A stretch of DNA of 64,000 bases from contig DASPSJ010000079.1 in assembly GCA_035623985.1 (NCBI GenBank), positions 6,464 through 70,463 on the forward strand. Direction: 5' to 3'. The position numbers were made by a program, and so were the translations under genes. The notes under the pieces are model-generated. The model saw only the letters and a program-made list of their open reading frames with translations, was not told the DNA's origin and did not search any database. Below, piece by piece: positions 32,854 to 40,594 of the stretch (position 1 is its first letter; each line of letters opens with the position of its first letter). The stretch comes from DAHUYF01 sp035623985. Lineage in GTDB: Bacteria > Pseudomonadota > Alphaproteobacteria > ATCC43930 > CGMCC-115725.

Positions 32854-32932
32854 CCCGCTTGCCTATCACGACGACGCCGTCACGGCAAAGCATGAGCCCC
32901 GCCCGTGCCGGCGGGGCTCGTGCCGGCGATCG

Positions 32933-33205
32933 TCAGCGAATGTTGAGCGGAATGATCAGGTTGATGCCGGGGGACGGCGCCGGCGGCGCGTAGACCACGG
33001 CAGGCGGCGCGTAGACCGGCGCCGGCGCGACGACAACGGGGTGCGGGCGCCAGCCGGGTGGATGGTGATGGCGCGGCGGCGGCGGATGGTGCCGGTCCCG
33101 GTCCTCGGCCCAGCTTGGAGCGGCGGGCGCGCCGAAGACGCCGGCCAAGGCCAAGGCCAGGGCCGTTTTGGCGAGAAGCGAGGGAAGATTTCTCGAAAGG
33201 GTCAT
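32933..33205 (-). CDS. Small exported proline/histidine-rich protein
   Basis: This 90-residue precursor has a clear signal peptide: MTLSRNLPSLLAKTALALAL followed by a short Ala/Gly/Val stretch with a likely cleavage after PSWA. The mature part is a Pro/His/Val/Tyr-rich sequence: DRHHPPPPRHHH, then PVVVAPAPVYAPPAVVYAPP, ending PGINLIIPLNIR. Similar short His-Pro-Val proteins are common in Alphaproteobacteria as periplasmic or outer-membrane hypotheticals, but no function is known. It is 45 bases downstream of a Spy-like gene and may share its transcript. Confidence 0.7.
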   Translation of the reverse strand: MTLSRNLPSLLAKTALALALAGVFGAPAAPSWAEDRDRHHPPPPRHHHPPGWRPHPVVVAPAPVYAPPAVVYAPPAPSPGINLIIPLNIR

Positions 33206-33250
33206 GCGGCCCTCCCTGGTGAGGAAGCCGGTCGAGCGCGGCCGGCAGAG

Positions 33251-33757
33251 CTAGGATTTCGCGCCGTGGCGGCGGTGGGGGGTGTGGCTGAAGAGAACGT
33301 CCGCCTTCTTTTTCTGATCGTCGGACAGGCTGGCGTAGAGCGCCTGGAACGCCGGCACCAGCTTCTGCAACCCTTGGGCATGGGCGTCGACGATCGCCTC
33401 ATAGGCCTTGAGCTCGTCGACCGCGTTCATTGCCGGGTTCGCCGCGCGCTGCTGGATCGCCTGTCCCGTCATCTGCCCTTGCTCGCGCATCGCCTGGGCG
33501 ACGGCGTTCCACTGCGGCTCCTGGTCGGGCGTGATCTGCAACGCCGCATGCAGGCTCTTGATGCGCTGCTCGATGCGGTCGACCGGCGACGGCCGCGGCT
33601 TTTTCGGCGCGGCGGCTGGCGGCGCGGCTTGCGCGAGCTGCGCCCCTATCGGCGGCGCATCGCTCGTGGCGGCGTGCAAGGGGCTTGCCAGCAGCAGGGC
33701 GGTGAAGACAGTGGCCGCGGCGAGGCCGCGCGCGGCGGGACCAATGGGCTGAAGCAT
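33251..33757 (-). CDS. Spy/CpxP-like periplasmic protein (LTXXQ motif)
   Basis: The 168-residue precursor has an N-terminal signal peptide (AATVFTALLLASPLHAA). After an Ala/Pro-rich stretch there is an all-helical domain with two degenerate LTxxQ motifs: LQITPDQEPQWNAVAQAM and LYASLSDDQKKKADVLF. This is the signature of the Spy/CpxP family of ATP-independent chaperones and envelope-stress modulators. It ends with a His/Arg-rich tail. Its role is probably envelope protein protection, by family knowledge. Confidence 0.82.
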   Translation of the reverse strand: MLQPIGPAARGLAAATVFTALLLASPLHAATSDAPPIGAQLAQAAPPAAAPKKPRPSPVDRIEQRIKSLHAALQITPDQEPQWNAVAQAMREQGQMTGQAIQQRAANPAMNAVDELKAYEAIVDAHAQGLQKLVPAFQALYASLSDDQKKKADVLFSHTPHRRHGAKS

Positions 33758-33935
33758 GGAAGAGATCCGCCTTTGTCCTTATGGGGGGAAGAGGCCGGTC
33801 GCAACCGGCCGGCGCATAACTATAGGGCGAAACAGCGACCAGTCATCCCTAAACGCTTCTTGCCGGCGCGAAGTTGCACCGGCACGGGAAATCTCGAAGC
33901 AGAGCCGTTGGCCGGAGACCGGCGGGCGCCGCGGC

Positions 33936-35243
33936 TCAGGTCGGATTCTCCAGGCTCAGCACGCCGCGGTCGTAATCATAGGCGAAGAGCTCGGCATAGC
34001 GGCCCCAATTGATCATCGTTTGCAGCACCTCGGCCGCCTCCTCCTCGGAGAGATGATCCTCGAGCTCGGCGAGGAAGCGCGCTTCGGGGGCGCTGTGGCC
34101 GGGCCGCTCGTCGAGCACCTTGCGGATATGGGCGGCGAGCGGGATCGAGCGGCGGAGCTGATCGGCGAAAATCTGCTTCCTCTGCTGCAGATCGGTCTCG
34201 GCGAAGGCGCGGCCGGCGGGCGTCGCCCAGATGTCGCCGCCGGCGACCTGGGCGAAGCCCAGAAGCTGCAACGCCTCGATCAGGACGAACAGCTCCTCGT
34301 CCTCGATATGCTCGCTTTCGGCCAGATGCGGCAGGTCGGCGCGGCCGGAATAAGGCGCCGCGCAGATGGCGTCGAGCAAGCCCACGAGCTGCTGGATCGA
34401 GGCGGCGGGCAGGCGGTAGCCGACGCCCACCGGCTCGGTGCCGCGCGCGCCGCGCCGGCCGGGCTCGCGGCCGGGCACGGTGGTGAGAATGGCGTAGACC
34501 TCGTCGACGATCTGCTGGAAGCGCGGGCTGGTGACGTCGCGCGGCCGCGCCAGCGGCACCGCGATCTCGGCGCGGATATGGCCGGGATCGCTGCCGAAGA
34601 TGATGATGCGGTCGGCGATCTCCACCGCTTCCTCGATGTTGTGCGAGACCAGGATGATGCCCTTGGTCGGCACGCGCCGCTTGACCCAGAGATCCATGAG
34701 ATCGCCGCGCAAGGTCTCCGCCGTCAGCACGTCGAGCGCCGAGAACGGCTCGTCGAGCAGCAGCACGTCGGGATTGACGACCAAGGCGCGGGCGAAGCCG
34801 ACGCGCTGGCGCATGCCGCCGGAGAGCTCCTTGGGATAGGCGGATTCGAAGCCGTCGAGGCCGATGAGGTCGATCGCCTTGAGCGCGCGCCGGCGCCGCT
34901 CGGCCCGCGCCACGCCCTGCGCCTCGAGGCCAAGCTCGACGTTGCCGAGCACGGTCAGCCAGGGAAAGAGCGCGAAGGTCTGGAACACCATGGCGATGCC
35001 GTGCGCCGGCCCTTCCACCGCCTGGCCGCGATAGGCGACCTGGCCCTCGGTCGGCGGCGTCAGCCCGGCGAGCACGCGCAGGAAGGTGGATTTGCCCGAA
35101 CCCGACTTGCCGAGGATGGCGACGATCTCGCCCTCGTACAGCGAGAAATCGACATGGTCGAGCACGAGGCGGCCGGGCGTCTCGGCGGTCTGATAGGTCT
35201 TGCAGATCTTTTCGGCGCAGATCAGGCGGCTGTCGTCGGGCAT
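33936..35243 (-). CDS. ABC importer ATP-binding protein with a C-terminal AAA-associated domain
   Basis: The 435 residues start at ATG 35243 (MPDDSRLICAEKICKTY). The N-terminal ATPase (1 to about 255) has Walker A GKSGSGKSTFLRV, signature LSGGMRQRVGFARAL and Walker B LLLDEPFSALD. The C-terminal 150 residues (VGYRLPAASIQQLVGLLDAI to the end) form the AAA-associated domain seen in a subset of nitrate/sulfonate-type ATPases. The next gene upstream codes for a double permease, and no substrate-binding protein is present. The partner gene starts 31 bases upstream, so the two are coupled. Confidence 0.9.
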   Translation of the reverse strand: MPDDSRLICAEKICKTYQTAETPGRLVLDHVDFSLYEGEIVAILGKSGSGKSTFLRVLAGLTPPTEGQVAYRGQAVEGPAHGIAMVFQTFALFPWLTVLGNVELGLEAQGVARAERRRRALKAIDLIGLDGFESAYPKELSGGMRQRVGFARALVVNPDVLLLDEPFSALDVLTAETLRGDLMDLWVKRRVPTKGIILVSHNIEEAVEIADRIIIFGSDPGHIRAEIAVPLARPRDVTSPRFQQIVDEVYAILTTVPGREPGRRGARGTEPVGVGYRLPAASIQQLVGLLDAICAAPYSGRADLPHLAESEHIEDEELFVLIEALQLLGFAQVAGGDIWATPAGRAFAETDLQQRKQIFADQLRRSIPLAAHIRKVLDERPGHSAPEARFLAELEDHLSEEEAAEVLQTMINWGRYAELFAYDYDRGVLSLENPT

Positions 35244-35274
35244 GGTCGGGCTCGCGGATCGTCCTCTGGCGGCA

Positions 35275-37014
35275 TCAGTCCAAGCGCAGGCGCTCTTCGG
35301 CGAGGTTGTAGAGCCGCCGCCAGAGCAGGCGATTGAACAGCAGAACATAAAGGCAGAGCACGGTGATGCCCAGCGCAATGCGCGGGAAATCGCCCGTCTC
35401 CGTCTCGGCTGCGATATAGGCGCCGATGCCGGTCGCGACCAGGGTGGTGTCGCCCCAGCGCACCACCTCGGAGACGATGCTGGCGTTCCACGAGCCGCCC
35501 GAGGCGGTCACCGCGCCGGTGACGAAGGCGGGAAAGATGCCGGGCAGCACGAGGCGGCGCCACCACAGCAGGCGCGAGACGCCGAGATTGCTGGCGACGA
35601 ACTGGTAGTCGGTCGGCAGCGCCAGCGTGCCGGCGATGACGTTGAACAGGATGTACCACTGCGTCCCCAGGATCATCAGCGGGCTCACCCAGATCTCGAC
35701 ATTGAGATGGAAGCGCAGGATGGCGACGACGGCGACCGGGAAGAACAGATTGGCCGGGAAGGCGGCGAGGAACTGCACCACCGGCTGGACCCGGCGGGCA
35801 AGCCGCGGGCGCAAGCCGATCCAGACGCCGATGGGGACCCAGATCAGCGCCGCCAGCGCGATCAGGACGATGACGCGCACCAGCGTGGCAAGCCCGAGCA
35901 GGAAGACATGCAGCACCTCCTGCCAGCCGACCTCGGCATGGACGAAGCGGACGACCGCGACGACGGCATAGAGCGAGCCGGCGAGCAGCAGGCCGTTCCA
36001 GACGAAGTCGACCAGGCGGGGCCGGGCGAAGGGGTGCCGGCGCAGGCGCGCGCGCGGCGGCCGGGCGCGCTTGGCCGCCCAGCTCGCCAGCGAGACGATC
36101 TCGTCCAAGAGCGTGCGCAGCAGATGGAAGAGGCGCGCCCGCTGCAGCATGGTGAGGAACCAGGGCGGCTCGATCTCGTCCGTGCCGATCGCCTCGACCT
36201 TGAAGCGCTGGCACCAGGCGAGGAGCGGACGGAACAGCAACTGGTCGTAGATCAGGATCAGGACCAGCATGGCGAGGATGGCATAACCCACCGCGGCGAG
36301 ATCGCGCCGATCGATGGCGAGCGCGATGTAGGAGCCGATGCCAGGCAGCTTCACGTCCTGGCCGGCGACGCTGATCGCCTCGGAAGCGACGACGAAGAAC
36401 CAGCCGCCGGAGACCGACATCATCATGTTCCAGACCAGGCCCGGCAGCGCGAAGGGCACTTCGAGCTGCCAGAAGCTCTGCCAGGGCGAGAGATGGTACA
36501 TCCGCGCCGCCTCGCGCAGATCCTGCGGCACGCCGAGGAAGGACTGGTACAGGCTGAAGGTCATGTTCCAGGCCTGCGAGGTGAAGATGGCGAAGATCGC
36601 CGCGCATTCGTAGCCCATGAGGCTGCCGGGGAAGAGCGCGATGAAGCCGGTCACGGTGATCGACAGGAAGCCCAGGATCGGCACCGATTGGAGGATGTCG
36701 AGCACCGGGATGAGCAGCTTCTCGGCGCGCTTGCTCTTGGCGGCGAGCGCGGCATAGGCGAGGCTGAAGACGAGCGAGGCGGCGAGCGCCAAGGCCATGC
36801 GCAGCACCGTGCGCAGCCCGTATTCCGGCAGATGGCTGGGATCGAGCGACAGCGGCAGCGCCTCGCCGACCCGGTAGGGCACGCTCATCTGCCGGCTCGC
36901 CCAGCCGATCAGCACCAGCGTGCCGAGCACCAGCGGCAGCGCGATGCCGTCCCAGTAATTGGGCCTCAATCGCGACGGCCAGGCGACGATGGGCAGCCCC
37001 CAGCGCTGTTGCAT
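35275..37014 (-). CDS. ABC importer permease with two fused permease domains
   Basis: The 579-residue protein has about twelve membrane segments. Two binding-protein-dependent permease modules are joined in one chain: module 1 with LREAARMYHLSPWQSFWQLEVPFALPGLVWNMMM (near residues 188-221) and module 2 with GVSRLLWWRRLVLPGIFPAFVTGAVTASGG (near 485-515). Each has the EAA-type cytoplasmic loop. The ATG at 37014 has an AGAGAGG site; longer in-frame starts are unsupported. It belongs to the nitrate/sulfonate-type importer family, together with the ATPase gene downstream. The substrate is unknown. Confidence 0.9.
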   Translation of the reverse strand: MQQRWGLPIVAWPSRLRPNYWDGIALPLVLGTLVLIGWASRQMSVPYRVGEALPLSLDPSHLPEYGLRTVLRMALALAASLVFSLAYAALAAKSKRAEKLLIPVLDILQSVPILGFLSITVTGFIALFPGSLMGYECAAIFAIFTSQAWNMTFSLYQSFLGVPQDLREAARMYHLSPWQSFWQLEVPFALPGLVWNMMMSVSGGWFFVVASEAISVAGQDVKLPGIGSYIALAIDRRDLAAVGYAILAMLVLILIYDQLLFRPLLAWCQRFKVEAIGTDEIEPPWFLTMLQRARLFHLLRTLLDEIVSLASWAAKRARPPRARLRRHPFARPRLVDFVWNGLLLAGSLYAVVAVVRFVHAEVGWQEVLHVFLLGLATLVRVIVLIALAALIWVPIGVWIGLRPRLARRVQPVVQFLAAFPANLFFPVAVVAILRFHLNVEIWVSPLMILGTQWYILFNVIAGTLALPTDYQFVASNLGVSRLLWWRRLVLPGIFPAFVTGAVTASGGSWNASIVSEVVRWGDTTLVATGIGAYIAAETETGDFPRIALGITVLCLYVLLFNRLLWRRLYNLAEERLRLD

Positions 37015-37496
37015 CGCCTCTCTGCCCCGATTGTGACGTTGCGGCGGCGCAGATGTAGCGAAATCCCCTGGCAGATAAAAGACGGCCGCCGGCGTTTTCG
37101 GCGGGATCGCAGCACAAGTCGCAGGGCTGGCGATCATCGCGGCTTTCCCCGAGAAGGACCGCCCCCATCGACCAAGACCCGTCGCGCAGCGCCGGACCCT
37201 CCGGCGTTCCATGCCGCCGGCACGATGGCCGGCCCCCGCCGCCGCGGCCGTCGCGCCGGAGGCTTTTTTCGAATTTGAGCGCAATGAGCGGAGTGTCGTC
37301 GGCCGCGCGATCGCCGACCTTGGGGCACGGCAGGCTCATCGGCTTGCTGGGCTCGAAGCAGAGGAGGATCGTGATCGCAAAGGGAACGCAGGCAAAGTCG
37401 CGGTCGATGTCCGGCGGGAGGACGCGGACGCCGTGTGCCGCCGGCGACAAACCGACACCCCGGCCGAGGGAAGCGGCGCGCTACGCCGCAGCCACC
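37015..37496. other. Intergenic stretch, no gene seen
   Basis: A 482-base gap between the divergent permease gene and the DUF1127 gene. ORFs here are low-quality. A short G+C-rich inverted repeat precedes a TTTTTT at 37264-37269, which may be a weak terminator on the plus strand. No riboswitch or RNA gene was recognised. Confidence 0.35.
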
Positions 37497-37661
37497 ATGC
37501 ACGCCATCGCGATGTCCTGCGCGTCGCTCGTCCGAACGTGGCACGCGCGACAGGCGGAGCGCGTGTTTCTCGAAAGCCTGCTCGACTTTCAGTTACAGCA
37601 GATGGGCCTCAGCCGCGAAGATCGGCGGCGCGAAGCGACTAAGCCCTTCTGGCAGGGCTAG
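37497..37661 (+). CDS. DUF1127-type small protein
   Basis: The 54-residue product MHAIAMSCASLVRTWHARQA continues with a core RVFLESLLDFQLQQMGLSREDRRREATKPFW. The pattern of Arg-rich helix, Leu-x-x-Leu and Gln-x-x-Gly-Leu-Ser-Arg-x-x, then Lys-Pro-Phe-Trp is the DUF1127 consensus. DUF1127 members are abundant in Alphaproteobacteria; some have been linked to RNA metabolism and phosphate responses. The ATG at 37497 was chosen because the product then matches family length exactly. The longer frame starting at 37275 has unnatural N-terminal sequence. Confidence 0.75.
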   Translation: MHAIAMSCASLVRTWHARQAERVFLESLLDFQLQQMGLSREDRRREATKPFWQG

Positions 37662-37712
37662 GCGCCGGCAAGGCCCGTCCATTCTCCGCGGAAGGGCTCG
37701 GCCGGGCGCCGC

Positions 37713-38114
37713 TTACCGGGGCGATTTGCCGAGCTGCGCCGGGTCCTCGACGATCATCTCGGGCCGCCCCTCATAGAGCTTGATGGCGCCGGTGGCGCAG
37801 ACGCGCTGGTGCAGCAGCGTGCTTTCCGGCGTGCCGAATTTCTCGCGGTCGCGGCCGAAGATGACGATGGTGAAGAGCTGATCGGGATAGGGCTTGCCGA
37901 GATTGAGGAAGGTCGGCTGCGCCCTCGAGCGCTCGGCAAAGCGCGCCGAGGCGACGGTGCCGCAGACGGTGGCGGTCTCGCCGACGTGATGCGCCGCCTC
38001 CTCCGCGGACAGCGTGGCGGCGGCCGGCGCGGCGGCGAGCAGGAGAAGCGCCGCCAGGGCGACGAGGCAGCGGGACTCGCCGGCAAAGCCCTGTGTTTCA
38101 CCCTCGAACGGCAT
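37713..38114 (-). CDS. Exported OB-fold-like hypothetical protein
   Basis: The 133-residue precursor has a hydrophobic signal segment (VALAALLLLAAAPAAA) after a 17-residue polar lead. The mature part resembles small OB-fold domains: ETATVCGTVASARFAERSRAQPTFLNLGKPYPDQLFTIVIF, then STLLHQRVCATGAIKLYEGRPEMIVEDPAQL. The latter phrase is shared by many uncharacterised bacterial proteins and by nucleic-acid-binding OB-folds. Two Cys residues may form a disulfide in the periplasm. No function can be assigned. Confidence 0.65.
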   Translation of the reverse strand: MPFEGETQGFAGESRCLVALAALLLLAAAPAAATLSAEEAAHHVGETATVCGTVASARFAERSRAQPTFLNLGKPYPDQLFTIVIFGRDREKFGTPESTLLHQRVCATGAIKLYEGRPEMIVEDPAQLGKSPR

Positions 38115-38240
38115 GGCATCGTCTCCTCAAGCGCGGCGCCGCCCGGTCGCGATCACGTGATAGACCGGCATCCGCGCGGCATGCTATCCATCGATGCGGC
38201 ATCCGCGCACCGGCGACGCCGCGCAACCGAGGGGAAGAGC

Positions 38241-38672
38241 ATGGTCGGCACGGTCCGCCTTCACGGTCTCGTCGTCATCGTCCTGTGCGGCCTGATGGGC
38301 CTCGCCCTGGCAACCCCGTCCGCACCGGGCGCCAAGGTCTATTTCATCGAACTGAAGGACGGCGACACCGTCAAGAGCCCGTTCGTCGTCCGTTTCGGCC
38401 TTTCCGGCATGGGCATCTCGCCGGCGGGGGTCGAGAACCAGCCCAACACCGGCCATCATCATCTGCTGGTCGACGCCACGCTCGAAGGCGACGCGCTCAA
38501 ATTCCCCATTCCCAATGACGAGCATCACCTGCATTTCGGCAAGGGGCAGACCGAGACGGTGCTGACGCTGCCGCCAGGCAAGCATACGCTCCAGCTCGTG
38601 CTGGGGGATTGGCAGCACGTGCCGCACGAGCCGCCGGTCATGTCCGAGCGCATCACCATCACCGTGCAATAG
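38241..38672 (+). CDS. DUF4399 domain exported protein
   Basis: The 143-residue precursor starts MVGTVRLHGLVVIVLCGLMG, a signal-anchor or Sec signal. The mature part matches DUF4399: VYFIELKDGDTVKSPFVVRFGLSGMGISPAGVENQPNTGHHHLLVD, then HLHFGKGQTETVLTLPPGKHTLQLVLGDWQHVPHEPPVMSERITITV. The conserved GHHHLL and HLHFGKGQTE sequences suggest a metal site in an immunoglobulin-like fold. Function is unknown; it is likely periplasmic. The ATG has a GAGGGGAAGAGC ribosome site. Confidence 0.85.
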   Translation: MVGTVRLHGLVVIVLCGLMGLALATPSAPGAKVYFIELKDGDTVKSPFVVRFGLSGMGISPAGVENQPNTGHHHLLVDATLEGDALKFPIPNDEHHLHFGKGQTETVLTLPPGKHTLQLVLGDWQHVPHEPPVMSERITITVQ

Positions 38673-38757
38673 ACGCGCCGCAACAGGCACGGCGGAAGCG
38701 GACGTTCCAGCCCCGCCGGTCGCAATGAACAAGCCGCCTCGGCCGCGGGCGCTCCCG

Positions 38758-38889
38758 CTACTGGAAAAGCTTCAGCGCGTTCACGAGGGTCTGGATGACC
38801 CCCCAGGCCAGCGGAATGCCGACGAAGCCCCAGGCAAGAACCAGCTTCAACCCGTTGCCGGGGCCTTGCCGCGCCGCGGTCGATTGCAT
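38758..38889 (-). CDS. MFS transporter small subunit-like membrane peptide
   Basis: This 43-residue product begins MQSTAARQGPGNGLKLVLAW and continues GFVGIPLAWGVIQTLVNALKLFQ. It is a single-membrane-segment protein of the kind annotated as the small subunit accompanying OFA-family transporters (conserved WG-x-x-x-T near the C-terminus). It starts 17 bases after the stop of the MFS gene in the same direction, with a GGGAGG ribosome site. Its role may be to stabilise or regulate the transporter; that is inferred from synteny. Confidence 0.82.
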   Translation of the reverse strand: MQSTAARQGPGNGLKLVLAWGFVGIPLAWGVIQTLVNALKLFQ

Positions 38890-38906
38890 GCTTTCCTCCC
38901 TTGCGC

Positions 38907-40277
38907 TCACGCCGAAGCCTCGGCTTTGCGCGCCTCCATGTGGTGGCGCTCATGCACCGCGGCGATGAAGAAATTGCAGATGAAGCCGATCACCAGCAGC
39001 ACGGCCATGACATACATGGTGACGTTATAGGCCTGCGCCTTGGCAACACCGTGCGCGACGTTGTAAGCGCGAATATAGTTCACCAGCACCGGCCCGAAGA
39101 TGCCGGCCATCGACCAGGCGGTCAGCAGCAAGCCGTGGATGGCGCCGACATAGCGCGTGCCGAACATGTCCTTGAGATAGGCCGGCACGGTGGCGAAGCC
39201 GCCGCCATACATGCTGAAGATGACGCCATAGGCGAGCACGAACAGCGCGACGCTGCCGATCTCGCCGGCATAGGGCACCGCCGCGTAGAGCGCCGCGCCC
39301 AGCACGAAGAAGATGACATAGGTGTTCTTGCGCCCGAGCAGATCCGACATCGAGGCCCAGAAGAAGCGCCCGCCCATGTTGAAGAGGCTCATCAGCCCGA
39401 CGAAGCCCGAAGCGGCGATCGCGGTGACGCGCCCCGGGAACATCTCCTGGCTCATGGCCGAAGCCTGGCCAAGCACGCCGATGCCGGCGGTGACGTTGAG
39501 GCAGAGCACCCACCAGATCAGCCAGAATTGCGGCGTCTTCAGTGCGTCATAGACATAGACGTTCTTGGTGGTGATGAGCCTCCTGGGCCGCGCCGGCGCG
39601 ACATAGCCCGCCGGCGCCCAACCCGGCGCCGGCACGCGCACGATCGCTGCGCCCACCGTCATGAAGCAGAAATAGATCGCGCCCAAGGCCAGGAAGGTCT
39701 CGGCGACGCCGACATGGGTTGGGGTCGAGAACAGGCTCATCAGCCGGACGGAAAGCGGCGAGGCGATGAAGGCGCCGCCGCCGAAGCCCATGATCGCCAT
39801 GCCGGTCGCCATGCCTGGACGGTCGGGAAACCATTTGATCAGGGTCGAGACCGGCGAGATGTAGCCGATGCCGAGGCCGAAGCCGCCGAGAATGCCGTAG
39901 CCGACATAGATGACCCAGATGTTGTGGAAATAGACGCCGATCGCCGAGATGACGAAGCCGCCGCCGAAGCACAGCGCCGCGGTGACCATGGCGCGGCGCG
40001 GCCCGCTTTCCTCGACCCAACGCCCGAGCAGCGCCGCCGAGACGCCGAGAAAGAAGATGCCCAGGCTGAAGATCCAGCCGAGATCGGTGAGCTCCCAGTC
40101 GCCCGGCGCCGATTTGGTGATGCCGATGAGCCTGGTCATCGGCAGGTTGAACACGCTGAACGCATAGGCTTGGCCGATGCACAGATGCACGCACAACGCC
40201 GCCGGCGGGATCAGCCAGCGGCTATAGCCGGGCGGCGCCATGATTTTCTCTTTATCCAGGACAGACGTAATCGCCAT
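38907..40277 (-). CDS. OFA-family MFS transporter (oxalate/formate antiporter-like)
   Basis: The 456-residue protein has twelve membrane segments. Conserved features include LCIGQAYAFSVFNLP in the first helix, LGRWVEESGPRRAMV in the 2-3 loop and KWFPDRPGMATGMAIMGFGGGAF in the central region, as in the OxlT branch. OxlT exchanges oxalate for formate. The gene sits beside a formate dehydrogenase operon on the same strand, so transport of formate or a related carboxylate is an attractive but unproven idea. Upstream is an A+T-rich stretch likely to hold its promoter. Confidence 0.88.
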   Translation of the reverse strand: MAITSVLDKEKIMAPPGYSRWLIPPAALCVHLCIGQAYAFSVFNLPMTRLIGITKSAPGDWELTDLGWIFSLGIFFLGVSAALLGRWVEESGPRRAMVTAALCFGGGFVISAIGVYFHNIWVIYVGYGILGGFGLGIGYISPVSTLIKWFPDRPGMATGMAIMGFGGGAFIASPLSVRLMSLFSTPTHVGVAETFLALGAIYFCFMTVGAAIVRVPAPGWAPAGYVAPARPRRLITTKNVYVYDALKTPQFWLIWWVLCLNVTAGIGVLGQASAMSQEMFPGRVTAIAASGFVGLMSLFNMGGRFFWASMSDLLGRKNTYVIFFVLGAALYAAVPYAGEIGSVALFVLAYGVIFSMYGGGFATVPAYLKDMFGTRYVGAIHGLLLTAWSMAGIFGPVLVNYIRAYNVAHGVAKAQAYNVTMYVMAVLLVIGFICNFFIAAVHERHHMEARKAEASA

Positions 40278-40594
40278 CGCTTGCCTCCTCCCTCAACGTT
40301 CGTCCTCGTCAGCCAGGTGCTGCGCCCGCAGCGTTTGTTGACTCTAGCTAACTATTTGCCGCCGACTATGACGGCAAATCCGTTCGAGCGTCAACACTCA
40401 GGAGGCCATGCGATGCCGGCGGGTGGGGCGGCGTCCGCCGCGAGCGGGGGCGTGGGTTGACCGTTGAGTCGCCCTCTTAGCAATTATTGATTGTCTATAA
40501 TACATATGATTTCTTAATTATAGTACAAGCGCTGGCGCTACGGGGTTGCTTGCGCTCGCCGGACGAAAGCGCGCCCCTTGCGAGGGCGGCATCA
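40278..40594. other. Intergenic region with an A+T-rich promoter-like patch
   Basis: Bases 40481-40532 are very A+T-rich compared with everything around. On the plus strand they include TCTATAAT, on the minus strand TTGTAC and TATTAT. The stretch also contains TTGAT half-sites (40487) like FNR/FixK sites, but no complete palindrome. It probably holds the promoter of the OFA transporter (minus strand). No gene is seen. Confidence 0.4.

Noticed and set aside
37809..38240. Longer version of the DUF4399 gene starting at 37809
   Set aside because: The added 144 residues are a shadow of the opposite OB-fold gene; the ATG at 38241 has a good ribosome site and begins a signal peptide.
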